Source: Mariniphaga sp041686935 (lineage in GTDB: Bacteria; Bacteroidota; Bacteroidia; Bacteroidales; Prolixibacteraceae). Taken from it: a stretch of DNA of 64,000 nt. Positions 53,201-61,687 of the stretch are shown piece after piece (the first letter of the stretch is position 1; each line of letters starts with the position of its first letter). Location of the stretch: NCBI GenBank assembly GCA_041686935.1, contig JAWLCW010000012.1, positions 102,009-166,008 on the forward strand. Reading direction: 5' to 3'. The translations under genes and the position numbers were made by a program. Under the pieces are notes generated by a model. It was given only the letters and a program-made list of their open reading frames with translations. It was not told where the DNA came from and ran no database searches.

Positions 53201-55537
53201 GTTTTTTCTGCAAACAACAACAACTGGTCGGAAGACACCCTCACCTGGAACAACAAACCCGGTGTTGGAAATGCCGTGTTGCTGGAAGGAACGCTGAAAA
53301 CTTCCGGTTCATGGTACGAGTTAAGTTCTCCGGCTTTCAGTAAATTTATTGCCGATGCGGTAAAAGACGGAAAAGAACAGATTACCCTGGTGGCCAAAGG
53401 CAAAGATGCAACACCCGGCAACCGGGCATGGATTTCGGGCAAAGAATGGCGGGCCAGTTCATTAATAATCAATTATGAACCCCAGGTTGAAGCGCCTGTA
53501 TTTAATCCGAGACCTGGAGAATTTATATCCAAAGTAGATGTTGAAATTCAAACAGCTACTCCAAACGCTACCATTTATTACACAACAGACGGTACCGAAC
53601 CGACCGAAGATTCAGATCAATACACAGGTAAAATCACAATAACCGAAACATCAACATTTAAAGCCATCGGTTATGCCAGTGAATTGAAACCGAGTATTGT
53701 TACATCTGGCGAATACATTGTTCATCCTGTGGGTGTGCCTGCATTCTTCCCGTCGCCGCTGGTAACTTATACCGACGACAATCCTCCTGTAGTGCTTATC
53801 ACCGTTCAACCCGCCGATGCCATTATTTATTATTCCGACGACGGCAGCGATCCGGCAACACCTTATCCCGATGGCGGAATTCTGGTAACACAAACCACTA
53901 CCATCAGGGCACAGGCTTATACCCCGGATGGTAACTTCTCCAGCGAAATCGTTGAAGCAACTTACGTTATTGAAGCTACAGTTGAAGGTATTGGTGTTGG
54001 CCCGGGCGGAGTAGGTTATCCTGATAATTCCATTTCCGGTCAACCCGAAAATACCTTGTGGTTAATGGCCGACAAACTTGCTGGTTTAACCGATGGTGAT
54101 CCGGTTCCAACATGGGAAGATTTTTCAGGAAATAACAACCATGCCACTGATGTGTATGCCGGCACCAAACCTGCAAATTACCATATCAATGTGGAACCTG
54201 CTCCTGTTTTTGAATCGAACGGAGTAAGCAACAACATGCCTGCCGTAAAATTCGGGCCGATTGAAGGCCGCGAAACTGAGGTTGGCGCCCTGGCCATTCC
54301 CGACAAACTGAACGGAGAAGACGATTTTGATGGCATGGGCGGTTTGTCGCTTTGGGTAGTTGCAAAAAGGAACACAGTTATGAATGATTTTGCAGCGATG
54401 GTTGAAAAACGAAACTTCTATCAGGGACCGGATGAAAACGCATGGATCCTGCAGTATAACGGCGGCGGCGGTCCAAACGAACTGAGTTTTGAAATAAGGA
54501 AAGAAGACCGTTTGGTAACCAACGGCCACGCACTCGCCGACAATGAAAACACCTATATTATTGGCGCAGATCTCAGGGCATTCGATCGCATGACATTCTG
54601 GAGGAATGGCAAACTGGCGGCATCAATGAATTATTCAAAACCCATTAACAATATTGATGCACCGCTAGTAATTGGGAATAGTGTAAAAGACAACTTTGCT
54701 GAAATCATTTTCTTCAAAAAAGAACTGAATCAGCCACAAAAGGTGATTGTACAGAACTATTTGTCAGCCAAATATCAAATTGCTTTTACCGGCGAAGGTG
54801 CTTCTGATGTTGCTAATATCTATACACACGACGTTTATACCAACGAAGTAATTGGTGTTGGAAAGGCAAACTACGGGGCTGTAACTGAAAGCCATCTCGC
54901 CTCATCAGGCGGAGCGCTTCAGTTCGAAGCAGTTGGATCAACCTTTGAAGCTGGTGAATTTGTATTTGCCGGACACAACGGAGCCGCAAACAGCGACGAC
55001 AATGCCTCGAAAACTTGGGCCCGCCGCTGGTTCATCCAGAAATCGGCAGGTGCCGGTGTGGATGTAAAACTGGGCTTCGACTTTGCTGCTGCCGGCCTTG
55101 AAACTCCGGCATCGGTTGAAGGATATGCTGTGTATTATTCTGCAGACGGTCAGGATTTTGCCGCACTGGAAGCTGCCGGAAATATGGAAGGCAATGTTAT
55201 GGTGTTCACACTGCCCGCTGTTGAAAATGGTTTTTATGTATTGAGCGCCGGTCCGGTTACCGGAACACGTTCCTTTGAAGACATGAGCGGTTTGGTTAAC
55301 CTCTATCCGAACCCGACTTCTAACGGCGCCAATGTGGTGATTAACAATGCCGTTTCCGGAACATTCAGAATAAATATTCACAACATGACCGGAAGCGTTG
55401 TGCGGCAGATAGTTGCCAGCAAGCCGGCCGGACCACATACAGAACGGTTCAGCGTGGCCGGTCTTGCTCCCGGAGTTTATTTGGTAGAAGTTGTTCAGGG
55501 CAATAACCGTGCTTTGAAGCGATTGGTTAAAAATTGA
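50291..55537 (+). CDS. Giant DNRLRE-repeat cell-surface protein with T9SS tail
   Basis: This 1748-residue secreted protein is modular. Four very similar DNRLRE (CBM96-like) units lie at about 25-195, 199-370, 372-543 and 545-715, each with FSTRSAMN-type and LTWxNKPG motifs. Two diverged units follow (about 722-890 and 896-1065), each opening VIEDAY. Then come two chitobiase C-terminal-like domains (about 1070-1235, IYYTTDGTEPTEDSD), a LamG/concanavalin-like region (about 1250-1500) and a C-terminal T9SS sorting domain from LYPNPTSNGANV (about 1672). No catalytic domain was seen, so its job is probably binding or displaying glycan on the cell surface. A strong terminator follows, just before the next susC. 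Confidence 0.9.
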   Translation: MKKIYFFRTILTGLIVLISLTGMAQVTLSAVDDGTARKEVPEESIKTKHASNIFVWKTDTTEAIAFVKFEIGKFQGKIVSEARFSTRSAMNSGTTMTVKLTRAGNTDFTRDSLTWSNKPGISSELATIELDNNSGRKEYINVSTRLTDYINEALAQGKEYIAFGIQFKSGDGGDLSWMGGAKDGSWGPQLALTFDEGSNHWPVADGVAFKENADTTAFWKHNSNIFIWKTDTTEAIAYVKFVLPGYANKTVTSAEFSTRSAMTAGTAMTVALVDAKSTSFARETLTWANKPGTGSELATVLLDDQSARKVYIPTGTKLIDYINGVLATGKEEVAFALKYKSGDGGDMQWMGGKGDGAWGPMLKVTEGIAAAGYASDDGFATQDQPDTPGSDLHGSNIFVSRASDETEQIAYVKFNISTFAGRTVESVKFSTRSDMNDGTSMTVGLHKTGAGFTRAELTWNNRPSVGAEVATVVLEKGSERRYYVSTGNALVAYVNEKLQAGAEEIAFALKYKDGDGGDFKWMGGKGDATWGPMLEMEFGYGFNSYATDDGSGFQENPDTTAFWKHNSNIFVYKTDTTQGIAYVKFDVSALAGRAITKATFSTRAAMNAEGKTMTVSLVESKGTNFTRNELTWNNRPGTGAELATVVIERSSARKDYIPVGTKLVDYINGKLAAMETEVAFAIKFKEGDGGDFSWCGGAGDGAYGPQLVMDLVKPISIDTITVIEDAYALEAYPDSVGEGVADMQIGRDDAGNADKETFLKFSLADKAFPVGKASIVMRGDLFNGNPDQLEKLTVQVVGTSNAWSEDTLKWTNKPSEETGVLVSYDITEGGLHHFTSDALTHYINDVIRADGTEISFVLKGKDDTGANRVWVSSKEWVPGILILDYTVAPPVQEGNVIEDAYVSQVEAERDNNYGGEADQHLIKDDENESSKWIYFKYDLSKAYDNPVSATLKLYGSIHDTANEITEFNFQVFSANNNNWSEDTLTWNNKPGVGNAVLLEGTLKTSGSWYELSSPAFSKFIADAVKDGKEQITLVAKGKDATPGNRAWISGKEWRASSLIINYEPQVEAPVFNPRPGEFISKVDVEIQTATPNATIYYTTDGTEPTEDSDQYTGKITITETSTFKAIGYASELKPSIVTSGEYIVHPVGVPAFFPSPLVTYTDDNPPVVLITVQPADAIIYYSDDGSDPATPYPDGGILVTQTTTIRAQAYTPDGNFSSEIVEATYVIEATVEGIGVGPGGVGYPDNSISGQPENTLWLMADKLAGLTDGDPVPTWEDFSGNNNHATDVYAGTKPANYHINVEPAPVFESNGVSNNMPAVKFGPIEGRETEVGALAIPDKLNGEDDFDGMGGLSLWVVAKRNTVMNDFAAMVEKRNFYQGPDENAWILQYNGGGGPNELSFEIRKEDRLVTNGHALADNENTYIIGADLRAFDRMTFWRNGKLAASMNYSKPINNIDAPLVIGNSVKDNFAEIIFFKKELNQPQKVIVQNYLSAKYQIAFTGEGASDVANIYTHDVYTNEVIGVGKANYGAVTESHLASSGGALQFEAVGSTFEAGEFVFAGHNGAANSDDNASKTWARRWFIQKSAGAGVDVKLGFDFAAAGLETPASVEGYAVYYSADGQDFAALEAAGNMEGNVMVFTLPAVENGFYVLSAGPVTGTRSFEDMSGLVNLYPNPTSNGANVVINNAVSGTFRINIHNMTGSVVRQIVASKPAGPHTERFSVAGLAPGVYLVEVVQGNNRALKRLVKN
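50366..52433 (+). repeat. Four tandem coding repeats of about 520 bases
   Basis: Unit boundaries near 50366, 50886, 51404 and 51924 give a period of about 520 bases. Some stretches are identical, for example the same run coding FWKHNSNIF at about 50942 and 51974. Units two and four are closest, implying duplication of a two-unit block. Such repeats can expand or shrink by recombination. Confidence 0.75.
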
Positions 55538-55558
55538 TAGTAGTACTTAAATGAGACA

Positions 55559-55588
55559 AGAATGTGCCGCATCAAAGCGGCACATTCT
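55559..55588 (+). terminator. Terminator between DNRLRE gene and second susC
   Basis: A perfect 12-base stem (AGAATGTGCCGC with GCGGCACATTCT) closes a six-base loop (ATCAAA), followed by GTTTAAAA. It lies 22 bases after the stop codon and 27 before the next ATG, so the susCD operon probably has its own start or depends on read-through. Confidence 0.85.
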
Positions 55589-55614
55589 GTTTAAAACATT
55601 AATGCAAAAAACTT

Positions 55615-58600
55615 ATGTATAAATTACGAATTCAATGCGGATTTTTTCTGCTTTTGCTTATTGGCATTATTGTTTCAGCGGAGGCACAAACCAGACGGAT
55701 ATCAGGAACAGTAACCGAAACCGGAGGTGAACCTATTCCCGGAGCCACCGTTTTGGTAAAAAATACACAAGTTGGTACGGTTACTGGTATGGATGGAAAT
55801 TATGCGCTGGATGTGCCTGCCGAAAACAACATTTTGGTTTTTAGTTTTGTTGGTTTACGAACCGAAGAAGTGGAAATTGGTAACCGATCGGTAATAAATG
55901 TAACCATGCGCACACAGTCGGTTGACCTGGATGAATTGGTGGTAGTTGCATACGGTACCCAAAAAAAACGGGACGTTATCGGTTCGGTAGCTTCGGTGAA
56001 AAGTGAAGAACTGGCCAGAATTCCCACCACAACATTCGACCAGGCGCTGCAGGGGATGGCCACCGGCGTACAGGTGAGCAGCAGCAGCGGGGTACCAGGT
56101 TCGCCTGTTTCAATAAAAATCAGGGGTATCAGTTCCATCTCATCGGGTACCGACCCTTTGTGGATTGTGGACGGAATGCCCATTTATTCCGGCGGCGGAC
56201 TGGAACGCACGCAGGGTTCCACCGGGCAGTCGCCCATGTCGCTCATCAATCCCAACGATATTGAATCCATTGAAGTGCTGAAAGACGCTGCAGCAACAGC
56301 AATTTACGGGTCGAGGGCTTCCAACGGTGTCATCATCATCACCACAAAACAAGGCACAAAAGGCAAAGGTTCCACTACAGTAGATTACAAATTTGGTGTG
56401 GCCGATTTAGTGAGAAAAGCGGAAGATATAGGGTTCACCAATACTCTGGAATGGTTCGATTTGGTTGAAACTGCGCGCAGAAACTCAAACAACGGGCAGG
56501 ATAATCCGTTTCGTCCCAACGACATTCTGGCTTTTTTTCCCGAGCCACGCATGGAACTTTCCCGCGAAGAAGCAATGTCGATTAATACCAACTGGTTCGA
56601 CGAAATATTGCAAGTCGGGAGTTTTCAGGAGGTGAATGTTTCAAGCACCCGTGGATTTGAAACAGGTTCATTTTATGTTTCAACCAACTACCGAAAAGAC
56701 ATTAGTGTTTTGAAAAGCAACCAATTTGATCGCTTTTCGGGAAGAGTGAATATCGATTTTGAGCCGGTAAAAAATTTCAAAGTAGCATCCCGCATTAGTT
56801 TCTCCTATACCAACAACGACCGCGTAAAAACAGCAGTAGGCGGTGCTATTGGATCAAGCGGAGGTGGCACCCAGGGAGGTTTTGGCCGCGCCAACAGGCA
56901 AACCCTTCCCTGGTTCCCAATCTACGATAATTCCTACGGCCACGGATACTGGAACCCGCTTTCGGGTAATAACCTGGTGGCCGGCATCGATAAAGACCTG
57001 ACCATAGACCAGGTAAAAAATTACCGGTCCATCGGCGGCCTGTTTTTCGAATACCTTCTTCCCAAAATTGACGGGTTATCTGTGAAATCGGAAATAACTT
57101 ACGACTTCATTCAAAACAATTCTGTTTTCTGGATTACCGATATTTTACGGGAATATGGTTCTTACGCTTCCGAACAGGCAGTTACACGTTTGAGCATCAA
57201 TTACAACCTGTTTGCCAGTTACGCCCGTCAATTTGGTGAAAATCATTTTGTTTCGGCAGTTGCCGGTACCGAATCGCAGCGTACCAGCGCCTATACCCGC
57301 CAACTGGAAGGCCAGAACCTGAAAGGTACCTACAAAGAGATTGGAAGACCTGACGACATGCTAAGCATGTTTGGCGGCCTGGGTGGCGAAAAATACCTGA
57401 GGGCTTTTTTCGGACGGGCCGATTATAAGTTCAAAGACCGCTACCTGGCTGGTGCCAGTTTCCGGCGCGATGGAATTTCAAATTTTGAACCCGAATTCCG
57501 TTGGGGTACGTTTACAGCCTTTTCGGCCGGATGGATTCTGACAGAGGAAAATTTTCTGAAAGACTTTGAAGCCATGAATTTCCTGAAAATAAGGGGAAGT
57601 TTCGGGCAAACCGGTAACGAAAACATTCCGGCAAATAAAACGGTAACCACCTACACCGTAGATGCCCGCACCCGTTATGGCACGCAGGATTTAATCAGCG
57701 CCGGAACGCGCGTAAGCAATATTGGTGTTCCATCGCTTACATGGGAAACAACAAACAACATCGACTTTGGATTCGATTACGGTTTCAGCAACAACCGCGT
57801 TTCCGGCTCGGTAGCTTACTACCTTCAAAATGTAACCGACATGCTGCTGGCATCAAGTTTGCCTCCGTCTGCAGGTGTTTCGGGTGGTCAGATTTGGAGC
57901 AACATTGGCGACATGAAAAACCGGGGACTCGAATTCAGCATAAAATCGGTCAACATCGATAAAAACCGGTTTAACTGGACCACCGACTTCAATATTACTG
58001 CAAACTCCAACAAAGTAACCCGGCTGACACCCGAACTGGATGTTTCGGGTAAAGGAATTGGCGGTGTTACCCGCGCTGTTACCGGAGAAAGCCTGTGGAC
58101 CTTTTTTATGCCCGAGTATGCTGGCGTGGACCCGGAACGTGGGGTAAATCTGATTTATGAAATTGATGTGGACCACTACAATGCCACCGGTGAAACCGTA
58201 AAAACAGGCCGGGTAATTCCTGCTACCAACAACAACCTGTCGAACCACCGGGTTCTGCTGCAGGGAAAAACCAGCATTCCCACGTATTACGGAGGGTTAA
58301 ACAACTCCTTCAAATTAGGGAACTTCGACCTGAATCTTCTCTTTTCATTTTCAGGAGGAAACTATTTTTTCGATTACGAAGAGCAGCGAACCACCGATGT
58401 ACAATATGGCCAGGTAGTTCTTCGTAAAGATATGATTGGAAATACCTGGACACCCGAAAATTCCGATGCAGAATACCCTGAACTACGCTGGCAGGGAAGC
58501 TATCCGTGGGACTGGGACCCCGAAGCACCGACCAACGACCCACTGGCGCCCGATGGCAAAGGCGATTGGGTAGAAAGACCCGGAAACTACAAAAACGAAC

Positions 58601-58842
58601 AATATCAGTTTTCAAAATACCTGTATAAGGGCGATTTCGTCCGACTTAAAAACCTTCAGGCCGGTTATACCATTCCGGTTAATTTAACACAACGAGTTGG
58701 AGTTAACGTTCTGCGGGTGTTTGTATCCGGAACCAACCTTTTTACCTGGACTCCGGAATACAAAGGCTGGGACCCGGAAACTCAGGGCGTTAACCTGCCT
58801 CCGCTGAAATACCTGACTTTTGGTGCAACTGTAACTTTTTAA
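55615..58842 (+). CDS. SusC-like TonB-dependent glycan importer 2
   Basis: This 1075-residue outer-membrane importer has a signal ending SAEAQ (about 25), a carboxypeptidase-regulatory-like domain (about 27-100), the TonB-box/plug start DELVVVAYGT (106-115) with KKRDVIGSV, a plug containing LWIVDGMP and NPNDIESIEVLKDAAATAIY, and a barrel ending in KYLTFGATVTF. It is recognisably related to importer 1 but diverged, so the two should take different oligosaccharides. SusD 2 starts 11 bases after its stop. Only 27 bases separate it from the upstream terminator hairpin, so its promoter must overlap or lie before the hairpin. Confidence 0.97.
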   Translation: MYKLRIQCGFFLLLLIGIIVSAEAQTRRISGTVTETGGEPIPGATVLVKNTQVGTVTGMDGNYALDVPAENNILVFSFVGLRTEEVEIGNRSVINVTMRTQSVDLDELVVVAYGTQKKRDVIGSVASVKSEELARIPTTTFDQALQGMATGVQVSSSSGVPGSPVSIKIRGISSISSGTDPLWIVDGMPIYSGGGLERTQGSTGQSPMSLINPNDIESIEVLKDAAATAIYGSRASNGVIIITTKQGTKGKGSTTVDYKFGVADLVRKAEDIGFTNTLEWFDLVETARRNSNNGQDNPFRPNDILAFFPEPRMELSREEAMSINTNWFDEILQVGSFQEVNVSSTRGFETGSFYVSTNYRKDISVLKSNQFDRFSGRVNIDFEPVKNFKVASRISFSYTNNDRVKTAVGGAIGSSGGGTQGGFGRANRQTLPWFPIYDNSYGHGYWNPLSGNNLVAGIDKDLTIDQVKNYRSIGGLFFEYLLPKIDGLSVKSEITYDFIQNNSVFWITDILREYGSYASEQAVTRLSINYNLFASYARQFGENHFVSAVAGTESQRTSAYTRQLEGQNLKGTYKEIGRPDDMLSMFGGLGGEKYLRAFFGRADYKFKDRYLAGASFRRDGISNFEPEFRWGTFTAFSAGWILTEENFLKDFEAMNFLKIRGSFGQTGNENIPANKTVTTYTVDARTRYGTQDLISAGTRVSNIGVPSLTWETTNNIDFGFDYGFSNNRVSGSVAYYLQNVTDMLLASSLPPSAGVSGGQIWSNIGDMKNRGLEFSIKSVNIDKNRFNWTTDFNITANSNKVTRLTPELDVSGKGIGGVTRAVTGESLWTFFMPEYAGVDPERGVNLIYEIDVDHYNATGETVKTGRVIPATNNNLSNHRVLLQGKTSIPTYYGGLNNSFKLGNFDLNLLFSFSGGNYFFDYEEQRTTDVQYGQVVLRKDMIGNTWTPENSDAEYPELRWQGSYPWDWDPEAPTNDPLAPDGKGDWVERPGNYKNEQYQFSKYLYKGDFVRLKNLQAGYTIPVNLTQRVGVNVLRVFVSGTNLFTWTPEYKGWDPETQGVNLPPLKYLTFGATVTF

Positions 58843-58853
58843 AAGGGAGAATT

Positions 58854-60437
58854 ATGAGAAAGATATTTAAAACGATGAAGTACGTATTGGTCCTGATTAT
58901 TTTGCTGAATGTTGGCTCCTGCAACAACGAGGAATTTTTTGAACTGACCAATCCGCCCGAATTTCCCTGGCTGAATATAAACCAGTTGGAAATGGCAGCC
59001 GTTACACCATATCATCTTACGTTTGCACCTTCGTGGGGAAGTTACTGGATGAACTATCATCTGGTAACCGATTGTATGGCCGACTATATTTATCTTCTGC
59101 CAAATACGTCGGCGGACATTCCTTACACCGAAATGTATTACCGCACTACGAATGTGAGAACTGACAAGTCGAATGGTATTTACGGCTACATTTACCAAAC
59201 CATTGGCGCCTGCAATGCGGCACTCGATTTTTATGCCGAAAACGATGACCAGCCATTTCCGAACCTCACGGAAAACGAACAGGAAAACCTCAGGCGAATT
59301 AAAGGTGAACTGCATTTCATGAAAGCATTTGCCTACTTTACGGCAGCAAAGGTTTATGCTCCGGCGCCTTCGTCGCCTGAATTTGAAACGCTTGAAATTT
59401 TGCCGCTTCGGAAAGAATTCCCCAAAGACATTGAACAGGCAAACAAAGTGCAATTTGGAACTGCACGCCAAATATATGATATCGTTCTGGAAGAACTTGA
59501 CCAGGCTGTAACCCTGCTGCCTGAGCAGTTCATTTCCGGCGTTCATCACCCTTCCTATCAATACGGAAGGGCCAATAAATCTGCCGCTTCGTTTTTGCTT
59601 ATGAGGGTATATTTTCAGTTGGGTGAATACGATAAGGCTTTGGCCGAAGCAGATAAAATAATCAGCAATACGAGTTATGCCCTTGACGAGGACCCCATTG
59701 AGGCATGGAACCACAGCGATCCGGGTAAAGGGAATGAAGTGATTTGGTATGCCTTGTATTACGACGAGGTTAAAAACGTAACGGCAAGTGTATTTACCAG
59801 CATGACAAAAACCCATTACACAGCAATGAACGGTGGCAGGGGAGACAGTTGGAGCCGTTGCCCGTGGAACCAGTTCTGCATGAGCCACTGGGCCTCACAG
59901 TATGTGGGCTGGATGGATGAAAATCTGGCTGTAACCGAAGAGGCCTTAAAAGACAAACGTTACACCCAGCTGTATTACCGTTTGGAAGGAAACAACGGAG
60001 ACCCGCAGGCCGACCCTCAGATTTACGAAACACAGTATGTGCACATTAAAGAAGCCTATATTTGGGGCGATAAGTATTTCAGGGGAGCGAACGGACGCTA
60101 TACCAACGTTCCGGTTATGCGATTGGCTGAAGCTTACCTTACCCGCAGTATTCTTCGGTTGAAATCGGGAAACACCTCGGGCGCACTGGCAGATGTGAAT
60201 GTGGTGCGTGAACGTGCCGGGCTCGAACCGCTGCCCGAAGTCACCGAAGAACTTATTGACAAGGAGCGGATTAAAGAACTGGCTTTTGAGGGCGACAGAG
60301 TAGCATATTTGCAGGCGCTTGAAAAACCGATTGGCCCCGGCGACCGCGAAGATGTGCCTCCGGTTCAGCCACCTTACAACCAGTTTTACTGGAAAATTCC
60401 GCAACTGGAACTCGATATGCAAAATCAAAACGAATAA
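58854..60437 (+). CDS. SusD/RagB-like glycan-binding lipoprotein 2
   Basis: This 527-residue surface lipoprotein (lipobox NVGSC, Cys23) shows SusD hallmarks: RRIKGELHFMKAFAYFTAAKVY (about 145-166), HHPSYQYGRANKSAASFLLMRV (about 230-251), NVPVMRLAEAYLTRS (about 418-432) and ELAFEGDRVAYLQAL near the end. An ATG seven codons downstream is an alternative start. It is the partner of the SusC directly upstream, and is followed 13 bases later by the FISUMP-type lipoprotein, in the usual place of a SusE/SusF-like surface glycan-binding protein. Confidence 0.96.
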   Translation: MRKIFKTMKYVLVLIILLNVGSCNNEEFFELTNPPEFPWLNINQLEMAAVTPYHLTFAPSWGSYWMNYHLVTDCMADYIYLLPNTSADIPYTEMYYRTTNVRTDKSNGIYGYIYQTIGACNAALDFYAENDDQPFPNLTENEQENLRRIKGELHFMKAFAYFTAAKVYAPAPSSPEFETLEILPLRKEFPKDIEQANKVQFGTARQIYDIVLEELDQAVTLLPEQFISGVHHPSYQYGRANKSAASFLLMRVYFQLGEYDKALAEADKIISNTSYALDEDPIEAWNHSDPGKGNEVIWYALYYDEVKNVTASVFTSMTKTHYTAMNGGRGDSWSRCPWNQFCMSHWASQYVGWMDENLAVTEEALKDKRYTQLYYRLEGNNGDPQADPQIYETQYVHIKEAYIWGDKYFRGANGRYTNVPVMRLAEAYLTRSILRLKSGNTSGALADVNVVRERAGLEPLPEVTEELIDKERIKELAFEGDRVAYLQALEKPIGPGDREDVPPVQPPYNQFYWKIPQLELDMQNQNE

Positions 60438-60450
60438 AAAACGGACAAAA

Positions 60451-61614
60451 ATGAACAAGAAGATGAAGATAAAAGCCATTTTCGGAATTACCCTGTTGCT
60501 TTTTGTGCTGGGAGCCTGTGAAGAGGCGGAAGAGGTGATACCCCGGCCAAAACTGATGGTGGAAACCACCAATCCTTCGGCTTACGGAGCCAGTGACGGC
60601 ACTATCAATTTAACCATCGAAGGACTGGATAGCACGCCGTACGAAATTTTCTGGAGCAACGGAGCAACCACAAAAGATATTTCGGGACTGAAAGCAGGAA
60701 AATATTCTGTAAAAATTATTTACCTCGATAAAGCGGTTGCCAACAGGGCCGCCGAACTCACCGACCCTGATCCCACGCCATTCAATTTGAATTTTTCTGT
60801 GGAACAACCCTCTGTTTGGGGCTACAAAAACGGAAAAATTACACTGACCGTTTCCAATGGCGTGGAACCTTATTCGTTTTTGTGGAGCAACGGGGCGACC
60901 ACACAAAATCTTGAAAAGGTAAAAGCCGGAACTTATATGGTTACGGTTACCGATTCCAATCCGCACGGACCTGTTTCCACAGAAGGAATTATAATGGTTG
61001 AACAGCCCGAGTTTGTTTGTGGACGTGACAGTCTGATGGATGTGGACGGGTTTAAATATCCCACCGTTTCCATTGGCGACCAATGCTGGACGGCAGTAAA
61101 TATCCGCACCATCCATAAACCAGACTGGGATCCAAATGATAAAACTCTCGATGAAGCAGAATACCTTATTGATGGCAGGTTTTGCGAAGCGCTGAAATGC
61201 AACGGGCCTTTAGGTGCTCATTACACCTGGGAAGCCGCTATGAACGGAGAACTCTCCGGTGGAGTCGTTCAGGGAATTGCCCCGGATGGCTGGCATATTC
61301 CGAGCCGTGCCGAATGGCGACAGTTGAACGACTGGCTGCGAATTGACGGAAACGGCGGCTCAGGGAATAACGTGCCCAATAAAATCAGGGGCGAAGGCAG
61401 CCCCTCAGGTTTTAACGCACTTTATGCCGGAAACTGGGGTTATGGCGTATTTACCGGCGAACTGGGCGCATTTTGGACCTCAACCGAACTACTCGACGCT
61501 GAAGAAAATTTCACGGGGAGGGCATACTACCGTCTGGTAAATCCACTTCCCTTGCTGGGCGAAGGTCATGATATGATTGAAAAAGGCTTGAGCATAAGAT
61601 TGGTAAAAGATTAG
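60451..61614 (+). CDS. SprB-repeat / FISUMP surface lipoprotein
   Basis: The start is the ATG at 60451, which begins the lipoprotein signal (LGAC, Cys23); an ATG 132 bases upstream lies within susD. The 387-residue product has two related beta-repeats (about 32-92 and 115-178), each with the EPYSFLWSNGATT-type block of SprB-like repeats. A C-terminal FISUMP domain (about 190-387) has IGDQCWTAVNIRT, APDGWHIPSRAEW, NWGYGVF and GAFWTSTE. FISUMP domains occur in surface proteins and often go with PULs. By position after SusD it is likely a surface glycan-binding protein of this system; no enzyme motif was seen. Confidence 0.88.
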   Translation: MNKKMKIKAIFGITLLLFVLGACEEAEEVIPRPKLMVETTNPSAYGASDGTINLTIEGLDSTPYEIFWSNGATTKDISGLKAGKYSVKIIYLDKAVANRAAELTDPDPTPFNLNFSVEQPSVWGYKNGKITLTVSNGVEPYSFLWSNGATTQNLEKVKAGTYMVTVTDSNPHGPVSTEGIIMVEQPEFVCGRDSLMDVDGFKYPTVSIGDQCWTAVNIRTIHKPDWDPNDKTLDEAEYLIDGRFCEALKCNGPLGAHYTWEAAMNGELSGGVVQGIAPDGWHIPSRAEWRQLNDWLRIDGNGGSGNNVPNKIRGEGSPSGFNALYAGNWGYGVFTGELGAFWTSTELLDAEENFTGRAYYRLVNPLPLLGEGHDMIEKGLSIRLVKD

Positions 61615-61633
61615 AAACTTCACCTATGTAAAA

Positions 61634-61673
61634 ACCCGGTTAGCGGTTTTAAACTGCTTTCCGGGTATTTTTT
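61634..61673 (+). terminator. Terminator after the FISUMP gene
   Basis: A two-part stem (ACCCGG with CCGGGT, then AGCGG with CTGCT inside) is followed directly by ATTTTTT. It lies 20 bases after the stop and ends the susC-susD-FISUMP unit; some read-through to the next gene is possible. Confidence 0.85.
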
Positions 61674-61687
61674 CAACTTTCAGGACT

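Noticed and set aside
58839..59888. 349-codon minus-strand frame opposite susD 2
   Set aside because: The plus-strand SusD has all family motifs; the antisense frame shows none.
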